A stretch of 59,490 nt of DNA from JAIVHA01 sp965367295 (GCA_965367295.1 CBDUHN010000017.1:1-59490), one strand, 5' to 3'. Shown: positions 7,979-18,102, numbered from the stretch's first letter. Notes: a model not told the origin generated them from the letters alone. A program made the numbers and translations.

Positions 7979-8725
7979 CTATTCGGCCAGCGCCACGGAC
8001 GCCGACCGGTGATCGCTTTCCCGTACCACGAACCGCAGCTGCACACGCCGGTCGAAGCCATAGGCCGCGGCATCGCCTGGCTGCGACACCGGCCGTGCCT
8101 CGCCATACTGATCCAGCGCAATGCGCTCCGCTGCGACACCGGCCTCGATCAATTGTTGCGCCACCTGTTCCACCCGTAACCGGGACAGTTGTGCATTGAC
8201 CTGGTCGGCACCGCGCCGGTCGGCATGGCCGGATAACGCAAGGTTCAGCATCGGCAGGCTGGTCAGTACCGCGGGCAGCTGCCGCAGCTGCGCCTGGTAC
8301 TGGGGTTCGATGGTGGCGCTGCCGGTACGGAAATAGAAATTGATCTCCACACCCTGCGCCACTCCCCGGGCGATCTCCTGCAGGGGATCCGGCTGGGCAA
8401 CGGCTGGCACGGCTGCACGGGAGGCCAGCTGCAATGCCTCGACCTGTTCCGTATGCATCTCCGCCAGTTGCTGATCGCGCCCGGCCAGCGCGATTCTGGC
8501 CGTATCCCGTTGCGCCTCCAGATCCTCGCCACGCCCGAACAGGGCGCCGACGATGGCGCCACCCACCAGCCCGGGTGGCCCTGCCAGCAACGCACCGGCC
8601 ACGGCGCCGATGCCAAAACCCAACGGACCGCGCTGCAGTTCCGGGCTGGCGGAAGGTTCAGCCGCAAAGGCCGGGCTGCCCCCCAGGGCGGTGATGAGGC
8701 TGAGCGATACGAGTTTTCTGTGCAT
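7979..8725 (-). CDS. pdsO: Sortase-associated OmpA-like protein PdsO
   Basis: The product is 248 residues. It has a signal peptide ending A-F-A (about residue 21), a glycine-zipper segment at about 37-62 that could insert in the membrane, a helical linker, and a C-terminal OmpA-like peptidoglycan-binding domain at about 125-240 with the L-S-G-H-A-D-R-R-G motif. OmpA-like proteins of this layout accompany the class GN sortase and its target. It is the first gene of the leftward PDS operon and is divergent from pdsR. Confidence 0.88.
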   Translation of the reverse strand: MHRKLVSLSLITALGGSPAFAAEPSASPELQRGPLGFGIGAVAGALLAGPPGLVGGAIVGALFGRGEDLEAQRDTARIALAGRDQQLAEMHTEQVEALQLASRAAVPAVAQPDPLQEIARGVAQGVEINFYFRTGSATIEPQYQAQLRQLPAVLTSLPMLNLALSGHADRRGADQVNAQLSRLRVEQVAQQLIEAGVAAERIALDQYGEARPVSQPGDAAAYGFDRRVQLRFVVRESDHRSASVALAE

Positions 8726-8956
8726 GATATTTCCCCTTGCAGATGGATTGGGTCAGCGCCGCCATCCCTGGCGGGGGGTCATTCCCTGCGTGCGCCGAGC
8801 GTTGACTACGGCTGCATTAAGCCAAAGGGGCGGCAAAACAGCTTGGACAGGTCGGGGAGAAAGTCTGGAGAAAGAATGGAGATGGGGAGGCAGGGCTCAA
8901 CAGCAGGCGTGTGTTCCGGTAGAGTTCGTATCACATGGAGCGGTTGTTTTTTGTTC

Positions 8957-9050
8957 GTCATTCCGGCGCGCCCGAACAAAGTGACGAAGTACCCCTGGGG
9001 TGCAAGCCGGAATCCAGTGTCCTGGCAAGGAGGCCAGGATGGCACGCCAC
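8957..9050. repeat. Dispersed repeat, GTCATTCCGG family (copy 2)
   Basis: This copy lies in the 385-base divergent gap (8726-9110) between pdsO and pdsR. It starts GTCATTCCGGCGCGCCCGAA and continues through GTACCCCTGGGGTGCAAGCC to a C-C-A-G-rich end. The rest of the gap must hold both promoters, but I could not pick convincing -35/-10 pairs. Confidence 0.75.
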
Positions 9051-9110
9051 CGGGAATACATCCCCCCCTGTAGCGGCTCCTCTTTCCGATAACCCCCTGA
9101 CAGGACCCAC

Positions 9111-9809
9111 ATGCCCTACCAGATCGCCATTGTCGAAGACGACCCGGACCAGTCGCGTAATTATGCCGATGCACTGCAGCGCCAGGGCTACCAGGTACAG
9201 TGCCATGCCAGCCGCGCAGCGGCGGAGCAGGCCTTCGCCACGGCGCTGCCGGACCTGGCCATTCTCGACATCATGCTCGGTGAAGAGATGGATGGCGGCT
9301 TTACCCTGTGTCGCAATCTGCTGGCGCGCAAGGCGGACCTGCCGGTGATCTTTCTCACCAGTCGTGCCGACGAGATCGACCGCATCTCCGGGCTGCGTCT
9401 CGGCGCCTGGGATTACCAGACCAAGCCGGTATCACTGCAGTTTCTTGCCGAGCGGGTCAGTTCGCTGTTTCGCATCCGCGGCCTGCAGGGGCAGGCCGCG
9501 GCCGCGAGCCTGCTGCGACTGGGTGACCTGGAGATCGATGAAGACCGGCTGCAGGTGCGCTGGCAGGAACAACCGCTGAGCTTCACCTTCACCGAGTTCA
9601 ACCTGCTGCTGGAGATGGTGCGCCGCCGCGACGAGCGCGGCGCCAGTTACGATCACCTGGCCCAGGCCACCCGCCAGGGCATAGTCGAGAACAACACCAT
9701 CAACACCCATATCCGTCATCTGCGCCGCAAGTTCCGCGAACTCGATGCCGACTTCGACGGCATCCAGAATGTCTACGGCTTCGGTTATCGCTGGAGCGGC
9801 GACCAGTGA
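9111..9809 (+). CDS. pdsR: PDS response regulator (OmpR family)
   Basis: The product is 232 residues: a receiver domain (1-120) with acidic pocket E-D-D, phosphoacceptor Asp53 in I-L-D-I-M and the conserved Lys in T-K-P-V, followed by a winged-helix DNA-binding domain of the OmpR type (about 135-230). It should control the divergent PDS operon; that is inference from gene order, which matches the known PDS arrangement. The stop overlaps the GTG start of the kinase. Confidence 0.92.
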   Translation: MPYQIAIVEDDPDQSRNYADALQRQGYQVQCHASRAAAEQAFATALPDLAILDIMLGEEMDGGFTLCRNLLARKADLPVIFLTSRADEIDRISGLRLGAWDYQTKPVSLQFLAERVSSLFRIRGLQGQAAAASLLRLGDLEIDEDRLQVRWQEQPLSFTFTEFNLLLEMVRRRDERGASYDHLAQATRQGIVENNTINTHIRHLRRKFRELDADFDGIQNVYGFGYRWSGDQ

Positions 9810-11902
9810 GCCGCCATCGTGGACCGCGCATCCGCACCAAGCTGCTGTTGCTAAGCCTGGTGCTGCTGACGCTGCCCTGGCTAGGATATCGCTACCTGCA
9901 GGAGATGCAGAACTTCCTGCTCGGCGGCCAGGAAAAGGCCCAGGCGCTGATGGCCCAGGCCATCGCTACCGTGCTGCATGAACGGGAAGACCTGTTCCAG
10001 ACCGCCACCGCCACACCCCGCTCCACCCGTGCACAATCGCTGTTCTATGCTTTTCCGCTTGCGCAGCCCATCCAGCTCGACGGCTACGCCGACGACTGGG
10101 AAACCCTGCAACGCCATGCCCTGCACTTCGGCAGCGAGGCGGTGCAGGAGATTCACGACGGTGCGACCGGAACCAGCCTCAGCTTCGATCTGCTGCTCGG
10201 CGTGCATGAAGATGCGCTCTATGCCCAGCTGCAGGTGCAGGATGATGTCACCGTCTACCGCCACCCCGGCTACCGGCGCCTGGACAACAGTGACCAGCTA
10301 CGCCTCAGCCTGATCGACCCCGCCGGCCAGACCCGGCGCTACCTGCTGCTGGCGGAAGGCCCTGGCACCATGACCGCCTACGCCATGCAGGCCAACTGGA
10401 AATATGCGGATACCGGCCAACCGGTGCCCGCGCTGCGCGCCTACTGGCAACCCACCGACCAGGGCTACCGGCTGGAACTGCGCCTGCCACTGGACTGGCT
10501 GGGACCGGAGCGTCAGCTGCATCTCGCCCTGGTGGACGTGGACGATGCCGCGCAACGCACCGTGGCCAGCGTGGTGGGTACCCTGCCCATCACCGAGGGC
10601 GCCTTCAATCACGTAGTACTGCGTTCTGCGGAACTGGAACGCATCCTGTCCAGCCTGGAACGCGCCAATGCCCGTATCTGGATCGTCGATCGCTACCAGC
10701 GGGTGCGGGCCCAGGTGGGCAGCCTGCAGGCCTACGGTCTGGAGGATCACGGGCTGGACACGGACCAGCGCGACGAAACCTCGGTGCAACAGGCCCTGCA
10801 GGGCCACCCGGCACTGCAACGCCGCCCCACCCTCGACGGCCAAGGGGAGATGATCATGGCGACCCACCCCATCCTGATCGGCGATGAGGTACTGGGCGCC
10901 GTGGTGGTGGAACAGAGCACGGCGGATATCCTCGCCCTGCAGCGCCGCACCCTGGAACGCATCGGCCTGATCACCGTGGCCGTATTATTCATCATCATCA
11001 GCGGCCTGATGCTGTTCGCCTCACGGCTGGCGCTGCGCATCCGCCGCCTGAGCCGGGAAACCCACGGCGCCATTGCCAGCGACGGGCGGGTGCAGCATAC
11101 CCGGCTCGACAGCGATCACCGCGCCGGCGACGAGATCGGCGACCTGTCGCGCACCATCAGTGGCCTGCTGGAACGGCTGGCCCGCTATACCCGTTTCCTG
11201 GAACACATGCCGCGCATGCTGCGCCACGAGATCCATAACCCGCTCAATGTCATCAGCACCTCGCTGCAGAATCTTTCTCCGCAGCAGGACGGGCAGGAAC
11301 AACAGCGCTACCGCGACAGCGCCCAGCGTGGCGTCGCGCGCATCAGCGCCATCGTGCAAACGCTCACCGAAGCCGCCAGCCTGGAAGAGGCCCTGCGCCA
11401 CGAGGAACGCGAGGCCGTGGACCTGCAGGCCCTGCTCACCCACTACACCGAAAGTTGCCGCCTGCAGCATCCGCAACGTCGTTTCGAGCTGCAGACCGAT
11501 GGCACAGCGCTACCGGTACTGGCCAATGATTTCCGCATCGAGCAGTTACTCGACAAGCTGATTGCCAATGCCGTGGATTTCAGCCCGGTGGACTCCACCA
11601 TTCACCTGCAACTGCAACGCGATCACGAGCAGGCCTGCCTGGAGATCCGCAACACGGGACATGCCCTGCCGGACGAGATCCGCGACAGCCTGTTCGATTC
11701 CATGGTGACTTGCCGCGAAGCCGGCCAGGACCAGGCCCATCACCTCGGCATGGGCCTGTACGTGGTGCGCCTGATCGCCGAGCATGCCGGCGGCCGGGTG
11801 CAGGCGGAAAACGCAGGGGAGCCCGAAGGGGTGATTATTCGGGTGTGGTTGCCGGAATGGAGCGGGGACAACGGGACCGCGCGAAATATCGGGGTCGACT
11901 GA
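9806..11902 (+). CDS. pdsS: PDS sensor histidine kinase
   Basis: The product is 698 residues and starts with GTG, overlapping pdsR by 4 bases. A membrane segment at about 10-28 is followed by a periplasmic region to about 390. Its first part (I-Q-L-D-G-Y-A-D-D-W) resembles the CBM9-like carbohydrate-binding fold. A second membrane segment at about 390-412 leads to HAMP, then the H-box with His474 in R-H-E-I-H-N-P and a HATPase domain with a G-M-G-L-Y-V-V G2 box. Wall- or envelope-glycan sensing is a possible role, not shown by sequence. Confidence 0.9.
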   Translation: MSRHRGPRIRTKLLLLSLVLLTLPWLGYRYLQEMQNFLLGGQEKAQALMAQAIATVLHEREDLFQTATATPRSTRAQSLFYAFPLAQPIQLDGYADDWETLQRHALHFGSEAVQEIHDGATGTSLSFDLLLGVHEDALYAQLQVQDDVTVYRHPGYRRLDNSDQLRLSLIDPAGQTRRYLLLAEGPGTMTAYAMQANWKYADTGQPVPALRAYWQPTDQGYRLELRLPLDWLGPERQLHLALVDVDDAAQRTVASVVGTLPITEGAFNHVVLRSAELERILSSLERANARIWIVDRYQRVRAQVGSLQAYGLEDHGLDTDQRDETSVQQALQGHPALQRRPTLDGQGEMIMATHPILIGDEVLGAVVVEQSTADILALQRRTLERIGLITVAVLFIIISGLMLFASRLALRIRRLSRETHGAIASDGRVQHTRLDSDHRAGDEIGDLSRTISGLLERLARYTRFLEHMPRMLRHEIHNPLNVISTSLQNLSPQQDGQEQQRYRDSAQRGVARISAIVQTLTEAASLEEALRHEEREAVDLQALLTHYTESCRLQHPQRRFELQTDGTALPVLANDFRIEQLLDKLIANAVDFSPVDSTIHLQLQRDHEQACLEIRNTGHALPDEIRDSLFDSMVTCREAGQDQAHHLGMGLYVVRLIAEHAGGRVQAENAGEPEGVIIRVWLPEWSGDNGTARNIGVD

Positions 11903-11984
11903 AATCCACAACACCACCCCGTCCCGCGGGCGTGCCTGGAGACCGGCCGGGCCAGGGCTACGCCCGGATGAAGCCAGGGGCGGC

Positions 11985-12575
11985 CTATAACGCCCGCAGC
12001 TGTTTGCGCAGGGCCTCCAGTTCATGGGCATAGTGCTCGGCATCGCCATAGGCCAGGAAATGGGGGTAGCGGGGGTGGGGGGCCCGCAGGTGCCGGGCAT
12101 GCTTGATGGGACACCAGAACTGCTCCGTGCGGGCCGCTACTTCAACCACATAGGCCAGCAGGCCATTGGCATATCCGCAGTACACGCAGTGCAGACGCTC
12201 TATGACGTTGAGATACTGCAGCCGGTGGCGGTCCATCACGATGTAGTCCGCGCGCCGCACCTGGGGGATCTTGTAGACAGGAAAACAGATCCACTGGTAC
12301 AACGATACACACAGGTCCAGCAACAGGAACGGCACCACCAGGCTATAGACCAGCGGTGCCGTGGCCATCACCAGCAGCGACGATTCCGCCAGGTAGCGCC
12401 GTACCCGTATGGCCATTTCCCGGTGCTTGCGTATCACGTCCCGTTCAAACGAGACCCGCCCCTGGTGAATGCTATAACCGAACTCCCCGGCCTCACGGCT
12501 GATTTCCTCTGCCACGCGGTCCTGCAGTTCGCGAATCTGCTCCAGCAGTTCTTCCAGTCGTGTGATCATAACCAC
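11985..12575 (-). CDS. Conserved hypothetical protein with paired membrane helices
   Basis: The product is 196 residues. An N-terminal amphipathic helix (about 5-60) is followed by one hydrophobic hairpin or long helix at about 65-97, then a conserved-looking soluble part with D-Y-I-V-M-D-R-H-R-L, V-Y-C-G-Y-A-N-G and W-C-P-I-K-H. The cysteines and histidines could bind a metal. I do not know its function. It lies alone, divergent from the diguanylate cyclase and converging on pdsS. Confidence 0.75.
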   Translation of the reverse strand: MVMITRLEELLEQIRELQDRVAEEISREAGEFGYSIHQGRVSFERDVIRKHREMAIRVRRYLAESSLLVMATAPLVYSLVVPFLLLDLCVSLYQWICFPVYKIPQVRRADYIVMDRHRLQYLNVIERLHCVYCGYANGLLAYVVEVAARTEQFWCPIKHARHLRAPHPRYPHFLAYGDAEHYAHELEALRKQLRAL

Positions 12576-12712
12576 CTCAAATCTGCACAGGCTACGGCAG
12601 CCCGTTGATTTCAGGAGAATATCACCTCACTATCCAATCCCCTACCGCTGAAGTTCCGGCACCGGTGGCCGCTAACGCTGTAATTAGTCCTTTGCATAGC
12701 CACGTACCAAGA

Positions 12713-14452
12713 ATGCGCACCACCGAATCCGCCAAACCGCTGCTGCTCCTCGGATTTAGCCTGATTATCATCCTGGTGATTGCGAGCATCATCATGAATA
12801 CCCACCAGCTTGACCAGTTCCGGCAGCAATTCGAAAGCGTGGCCGCGGACCACAATGTGCGGATATCCGTCAGCAGTACCATGCAGAACAGTTCACGCAC
12901 CCGAACCATACTGCTGCATAAAATGATGGTGGAACCCGACCCCTTCCTGCGCGATGAAGTCTTCATTGAATTTCAGCGCGTGGGAGAGGAATTTCTCCTC
13001 GCCCGCGAAGCCCTGACCCATATGGACCTCAGCGAAGAAGAGTCCTCGCTGCTGGAGCGGCAGGGAAAACTCTCACAGTCCGCTGGCCGTCTGCAGAATG
13101 AAATCATTACCCTGCTGAATGCGGGAGACAAGGATGCCGCGCTGAAGCTGCTCATGGAGCAGGCCATCCCGACACAGGATAAGGCCCTGATGTTGCTCAA
13201 CGATTTTGTCCAGCTTCAGGAACGGCACAATGAACACCTGCTCACCAGCGCACGCCGTCATTTCGCCTCCACGCAATGGCTGATCTATGTGCTGGGCATC
13301 AGTCTGACCATCCTCTGCATCGTCATCACCGGCTACATCTACCTGCGCATCACCAGCATAATCGGCATGCTGACCCAGTCCCAGGATATGCTGAGATCCA
13401 TCAACATCGAGCTTGAGGAAAGCGAACGGCGTGAACGTGCGATCCGTGAAAACATCCTCGAAGCCATTATCACCATTGACCAGCAAGGCCGGATCACCTC
13501 ATGCAACCAGACCGTGGAAACCATGTTCGGGTACCGGCACGAAGAACTGATCGGGCAGAATATTTCCATGCTCACACCGGAACCCGTCAAGAGTCAGCAT
13601 GATATGTATCTACAGCGCTACCTGCAGACCGGGAAAACCTACATCATCGGTAACAATCGGGAAGTGGAAGCGCAAAAAAAGGACGGCACCCTGTTCCCGG
13701 TGGCACTGGGCGTTACGGAAATCAATCAGAGTGGCGAACGGAATTTCATCGGCCTTCTCCGTGATGTCACGGAGCAGCGCAACTCGGAACAGGCGCTACT
13801 GAAGGCCCGCGACGAACTGGAGCAGCGTGTCGCCGAGCGCACCAGGGAATTACTGGAAACCAATCAGCTGTTGCGGGATGAAATATCGGAGCATAAACGA
13901 ACCCAGTCCAAACTGGCTCACCTGGCCAATCATGACCCGCTCACCGGCCTGCCCAATCGCACCCTGTTCAACGAACATCTGAAACTGATTTTGACCAAGG
14001 CGGACCGGCACAGGGAGCAGGCCGCCCTGCTGTATATCGATCTTGACGGCTTCAAGCTCATCAACGACCAGCATGGCCATTCCGAGGGTGACCGTCTGCT
14101 TCAGGAAGTTGCGGAACGCCTGTCCGGCACCGTGCGCCAGGAAGACCTGGTCTCCAGAATCGGCGGCGATGAGTTCACCGTGATCATTGGCCATTCAAAC
14201 AACATTCACGACGAGGCTGCCACGGTCGCCGAAAAGGTGCTGCACGCACTGCAGCGGCCGTTCCTGTTCAGTGCACAGGAATGCCATATCGGCGCCAGCG
14301 TCGGGATCAGCCTGTACCATGTCGACGCCAACAACGCCGATGAAATGAAGCGCCATGCGGACCATGCCATGTATTCGGTAAAACGTGCAAAAAAGGGCAC
14401 CTACTGTTTCTATTCCGATTGCCCGGAAGCGAAAAAATGCGGGAAGAGATAA
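12713..14452 (+). CDS. Diguanylate cyclase with FixL-like PAS sensor
   Basis: The product is 579 residues from the ATG at 12713. The frame is open to a TTG at 12605, with an AGGAGA at 12613, so the N-terminus is uncertain. Order: membrane segment (about 10-30), periplasmic four-helix region, second membrane segment (about 190-210), PAS (about 245-370), coiled coil, GGDEF domain. The active site is intact (R-I-G-G-D-E-F, 484-488) and the inhibitory RxxD site lies five residues upstream, so it should make c-di-GMP. The PAS domain conserves residues at the FixL haem positions: His296, Arg302 and Arg316. Confidence 0.9.
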   Translation: MRTTESAKPLLLLGFSLIIILVIASIIMNTHQLDQFRQQFESVAADHNVRISVSSTMQNSSRTRTILLHKMMVEPDPFLRDEVFIEFQRVGEEFLLAREALTHMDLSEEESSLLERQGKLSQSAGRLQNEIITLLNAGDKDAALKLLMEQAIPTQDKALMLLNDFVQLQERHNEHLLTSARRHFASTQWLIYVLGISLTILCIVITGYIYLRITSIIGMLTQSQDMLRSINIELEESERRERAIRENILEAIITIDQQGRITSCNQTVETMFGYRHEELIGQNISMLTPEPVKSQHDMYLQRYLQTGKTYIIGNNREVEAQKKDGTLFPVALGVTEINQSGERNFIGLLRDVTEQRNSEQALLKARDELEQRVAERTRELLETNQLLRDEISEHKRTQSKLAHLANHDPLTGLPNRTLFNEHLKLILTKADRHREQAALLYIDLDGFKLINDQHGHSEGDRLLQEVAERLSGTVRQEDLVSRIGGDEFTVIIGHSNNIHDEAATVAEKVLHALQRPFLFSAQECHIGASVGISLYHVDANNADEMKRHADHAMYSVKRAKKGTYCFYSDCPEAKKCGKR

Positions 14453-14549
14453 TGTGATCCCGGCGCCACCCGTTCGCTGTCCCGGTTGATCTTCCAGCCG
14501 GATTCGGTAACCATGATTCAACCATGGCCCACCATAGACCGATTGCACC

Positions 14550-15533
14550 ATGACCATCCGGCGCTATGCGCAACGACTGCTGAACCCGTTTCGCGGCGTA
14601 ATGAATATTATTGAATGCCAGGGTGCCGAAGCCGTTACCGTGGATGGTATTCACTGGGATATCTATGTACGTGACACGGAACTGGTACAGGATATCCAGC
14701 ACAGCGCCCGCGTCCAGACCAGCGACATCCGCTATGGTCACTGGTCAGAGAAAGAAGGCCTCAAGCGGGGCTCGCTCTATCCGTCCGATGACTTCAAGGT
14801 GCTGGAGCACCGCGGCGCCATTGTCTATGAAGACCTGCTCACCCAGCATGCGCGGGTACCCTTTCCACTCCAGGACCATTTCGAACTCTGGCTACTCGAT
14901 GAACACGGCCAGCCGCTGACCCTGCTCAACAGCGTGGTGCGGGAAGCGGAGATCGAGCCCGACTGTCCCATCGACTGGCGCGCCGGACAGGAATGCAGGC
15001 GCTGTTTCCATTCCCCCGCCCTCGACCAGCTGACAACCGATAGCGTCGACGGCGGATCGGGTGCCTACCTGACCCGCTACATCAATTCACTGGCCGGCAA
15101 TCCGCCGCAGGCACACTGGTTTCAACGTCTGCCGGACGGCAGTGGCGTGGGATTACTGGGGGTTCCGGATGCAGACCGTGACCGGGGCCGGGTACTGCCC
15201 TCCACTGCCTTCCCCGGTTTTTTTCTGCGCGAGGCACCGCACCCCGATGCCCATCAGCAGCTGGTACGGGATTTCATCGACTGGCAGGCACCCTGGCTGT
15301 TGTTGCTGCATGGTCTGGACCGTGAGGTTCGTGCACGTCTTGAGCGCCTGGCGCAATCCCAGGCGCTGCACATGGAAAAACAGCACCGCCTGTACCCGCA
15401 GATCATTGACCGGGAGCTGCTGTCGGCGGCCCGGGTCGAAGCGGCACTGCGCCGTAATCAGCCCGATCAAATTACATCGGAAGACACACTCTCGACCTAC
15501 TATATCGAACTGAACATCACCCGCACCAACTAG
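14550..15533 (+). CDS. Conserved hypothetical protein
   Basis: The product is 327 residues, soluble, with no signal peptide or membrane helix. A possible metal-binding C-R-R-C-F-H sits near the middle (about residue 150), and the C-terminal 60 residues are helical. I cannot assign a family. It follows the diguanylate cyclase by 97 bases in the same direction and overlaps the 3' end of the converging CHASE kinase by 17 bases. Its place between two PAS sensor genes suggests a signalling link, which is only context. Confidence 0.75.
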   Translation: MTIRRYAQRLLNPFRGVMNIIECQGAEAVTVDGIHWDIYVRDTELVQDIQHSARVQTSDIRYGHWSEKEGLKRGSLYPSDDFKVLEHRGAIVYEDLLTQHARVPFPLQDHFELWLLDEHGQPLTLLNSVVREAEIEPDCPIDWRAGQECRRCFHSPALDQLTTDSVDGGSGAYLTRYINSLAGNPPQAHWFQRLPDGSGVGLLGVPDADRDRGRVLPSTAFPGFFLREAPHPDAHQQLVRDFIDWQAPWLLLLHGLDREVRARLERLAQSQALHMEKQHRLYPQIIDRELLSAARVEAALRRNQPDQITSEDTLSTYYIELNITRTN

Positions 15534-18102
15534 TGTCCCGGGTAAGAGCCGGCGTCGCGATGGTTGATTGCTCCTCCCACAAAGGCAATATGATATAAAA
15601 CGTCGTGCCTTCGTTCACGCTGGATTCAAACCCGATGCGGCCATGCATCCTTTCCACCAGGGATTTGCTTATATTGAGCCCGAGCCCCGTCCCCCCCTTG
15701 TAGCGGGTATCGGAAGCGTCCGCCTGACTGAACTTCTCGAATACATGTTCGCGGAATTCTGCGGGAATACCACTCCCCGAATCCTTGACCTCGATCCGGA
15801 CACAACCCTTCGCCTGGTGAATCGACACCACCACATCTGCGCCTTGTGGTGAAAACTTTGCCGCATTGGACAGCAGGTTGCTCATCACCTGCGTGAAACG
15901 CACAGCATCCACGTTGATCATGGCGCCATGAACATATGACTTGATCAGGAACCGAACCGAAAATTGTTCGGCATACCCATGATTGACCTCGACAGCATCC
16001 GTAACCAACTGCTCCACCGCACCGGGCTCGAACTGAAATGAAATCGTGCCCGACTGCAATTTCTCGATATCCAGAAGATCATTGATCAACCGCGATAACT
16101 GCTCACTATTGCGACCGGCAATCTCCAGCAGGTCGGCCACCTGTTCCGGAACAGGCCCCACCGCACCTCCTGCGATCAAACCCAGAGAACCCTGAATCGA
16201 GGTCAGCGGCGTACGCAGCTCATGACTTACCGTGGCAATGAATTCGCTTTTCATTTTCTCCATGTGCTTGCGCTGTGAAATATCGGAACAAATTCCGACC
16301 ATGCGGTGGACCACCCCTTGCTCATCCCGCTGTGCAATACCGCGGTCCAGCACCCAGATATAGTGCCCGGCCTTGTGACGCATCCTGTGCTCGCTTTGAT
16401 AACAATCCGTTTCATCATCGAGGTAATGATGCAGGTTCATCAGCGCATGTCCCAGATCATCCGGATGAACCCGGGCCCGCCACTCATCCAACCCGGTGCC
16501 GATTTCATCCTCTTCATAGCCCAGCATTTCCTTCCATCGCGGCGAGAAATACAGCCGGTCAGTGTCAAGATCCCAGTCCCACAGACCGTCATTGGCGCCC
16601 TGAATGGCGAGATTGAAGCGTTCCTCGCTGCTGCGTAGCGCCTCTTCCGACTCCTTGCGCTGAGTGATATCCCGCACGATCCCGGCAAAGACCTTCCGGT
16701 CCCCCTGTTCAACCACACTGATCGCCAGTTCCAGCGGAAACAGACGACCATCCTTGCGCCGCCCGGTAACATCGCGACCAATCCCGATGAGTTTGTGTAT
16801 CCCGGTCTGCAGATAACGTTGCAGATACCCATCATGCTTGCTGTGGTAGGGTTCCGGCATCAGCATCCTGACATCCCTGTTCAGCACTTCCTCTTCTTTG
16901 TACTGGAATATTTTTTCCGCCGCCTGGTTAAAGGACAGGATGCTACCGGACTCATCGATTGTAATGATGCCATCCGCTGCTGAGTCCACAATCGCATTGA
17001 TGAACGCCTCGCGCTCACGCAGCTTCCCGGTCATGTCATGCGCCAGTTTCAGTGCCCGCTCCCGGCGGGTTGCCAACAGCCACACAAATGCCAGGCACAA
17101 CAAACTGATTACCACACCGGAAAATGCGACGATGCGTGGTTTCGAGGTATCGATAAGGGCTTCGAACAAGGGGGTGGAACTGATATTCAGGGTCCAGGTA
17201 CGCCCCTGGAACTCCAGGCTGCGAATCGAATCAAAACGCGGCGTGGCTTCCGTCATGCCGGCGGCAACAGGGGCTCGCTCGTCATACATCAGCGCCTCGG
17301 CATCGATGCGATCACCATCGAAGATCTGCAGGTTGAGTTCCGCCGCCTCCCCTCCAAGGATACCGTGCATCAAATCGTCAACCCGGAAGGGACTGTAGAC
17401 ATAACCCAGCAGGGCTGCCCGGCGCTGCATGACCGAGTCCACAGGCAGTGATTTGCGATACAAGGGCAGGTACATCAGGAAACCCGCCTGTATGTCTTCC
17501 GACATTTCCTGCTTGAGCGTTACCTTGCCCGATAGCGTGGCGTCCCCGGTATCACGGGCTTTTTCCATGGCGGCCCGCCGGGTCGGTTCAGAAAACATGT
17601 CATATCCGAAGGCACGCTGGTTGCGTACATCGAAGGGCTCCAGGTAGAGGATCGGGGTGTATTCTTCACGCACCCCGGCAGGCCTGATGCTGTAATCGGG
17701 AAAACCCTCGGCGCGCACCCCCGCTACATGCTCGACCACCTCATCGGGGCGCAGCACCTGGGCAAACCCGATGCCCTGAATGCCGGGATAGTGCTTTTCG
17801 ATATCCAGCGCATCAATGTAATCACGCCATTCCCTGCGCGACAGGGGACCGGCTGCCTGAAACACCCCGACCCCGCCGTGCAACACCTGCTCATAGGCCA
17901 GCATACGGGCCTGAATCGCACCCACGAGTTCCGCGGATTGCCGCAGAAAATCCTTATGGGCCGCCTCCTCCACGCTAATCACCTCCATGCGCCAGACCAG
18001 GGCGCTGATGATCAGGGTGGCAATAAAACTCAGCCAGGCAATCAACGGGACCGAGAAGAGCGAACGCCTGGGCAGCGCATTGGAGGCTACGAATGGATGC
18101 AA
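15517..18102 (-). CDS. CHASE-PAS-PAS sensor histidine kinase
   Basis: The product is 861 residues. Two membrane segments (about 15-37 and 325-345) flank a periplasmic CHASE domain. They are followed by a FixL-like PAS (about 375-490), a second PAS/PAC (about 500-610), the H-box with His627 in S-H-E-L-R-T-P, and a HATPase domain (N box L-S-N-A-A-K-F, G1 D-S-G-S-G-I-P, G2 G-T-G-L-G-L-N). The first PAS keeps the FixL haem-site residues (His423, Arg429, Arg443). No response regulator is adjacent, so its partner is elsewhere. Confidence 0.92.
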   Translation of the reverse strand: MHPFVASNALPRRSLFSVPLIAWLSFIATLIISALVWRMEVISVEEAAHKDFLRQSAELVGAIQARMLAYEQVLHGGVGVFQAAGPLSRREWRDYIDALDIEKHYPGIQGIGFAQVLRPDEVVEHVAGVRAEGFPDYSIRPAGVREEYTPILYLEPFDVRNQRAFGYDMFSEPTRRAAMEKARDTGDATLSGKVTLKQEMSEDIQAGFLMYLPLYRKSLPVDSVMQRRAALLGYVYSPFRVDDLMHGILGGEAAELNLQIFDGDRIDAEALMYDERAPVAAGMTEATPRFDSIRSLEFQGRTWTLNISSTPLFEALIDTSKPRIVAFSGVVISLLCLAFVWLLATRRERALKLAHDMTGKLREREAFINAIVDSAADGIITIDESGSILSFNQAAEKIFQYKEEEVLNRDVRMLMPEPYHSKHDGYLQRYLQTGIHKLIGIGRDVTGRRKDGRLFPLELAISVVEQGDRKVFAGIVRDITQRKESEEALRSSEERFNLAIQGANDGLWDWDLDTDRLYFSPRWKEMLGYEEDEIGTGLDEWRARVHPDDLGHALMNLHHYLDDETDCYQSEHRMRHKAGHYIWVLDRGIAQRDEQGVVHRMVGICSDISQRKHMEKMKSEFIATVSHELRTPLTSIQGSLGLIAGGAVGPVPEQVADLLEIAGRNSEQLSRLINDLLDIEKLQSGTISFQFEPGAVEQLVTDAVEVNHGYAEQFSVRFLIKSYVHGAMINVDAVRFTQVMSNLLSNAAKFSPQGADVVVSIHQAKGCVRIEVKDSGSGIPAEFREHVFEKFSQADASDTRYKGGTGLGLNISKSLVERMHGRIGFESSVNEGTTFYIILPLWEEQSTIATPALTRDTSWCG

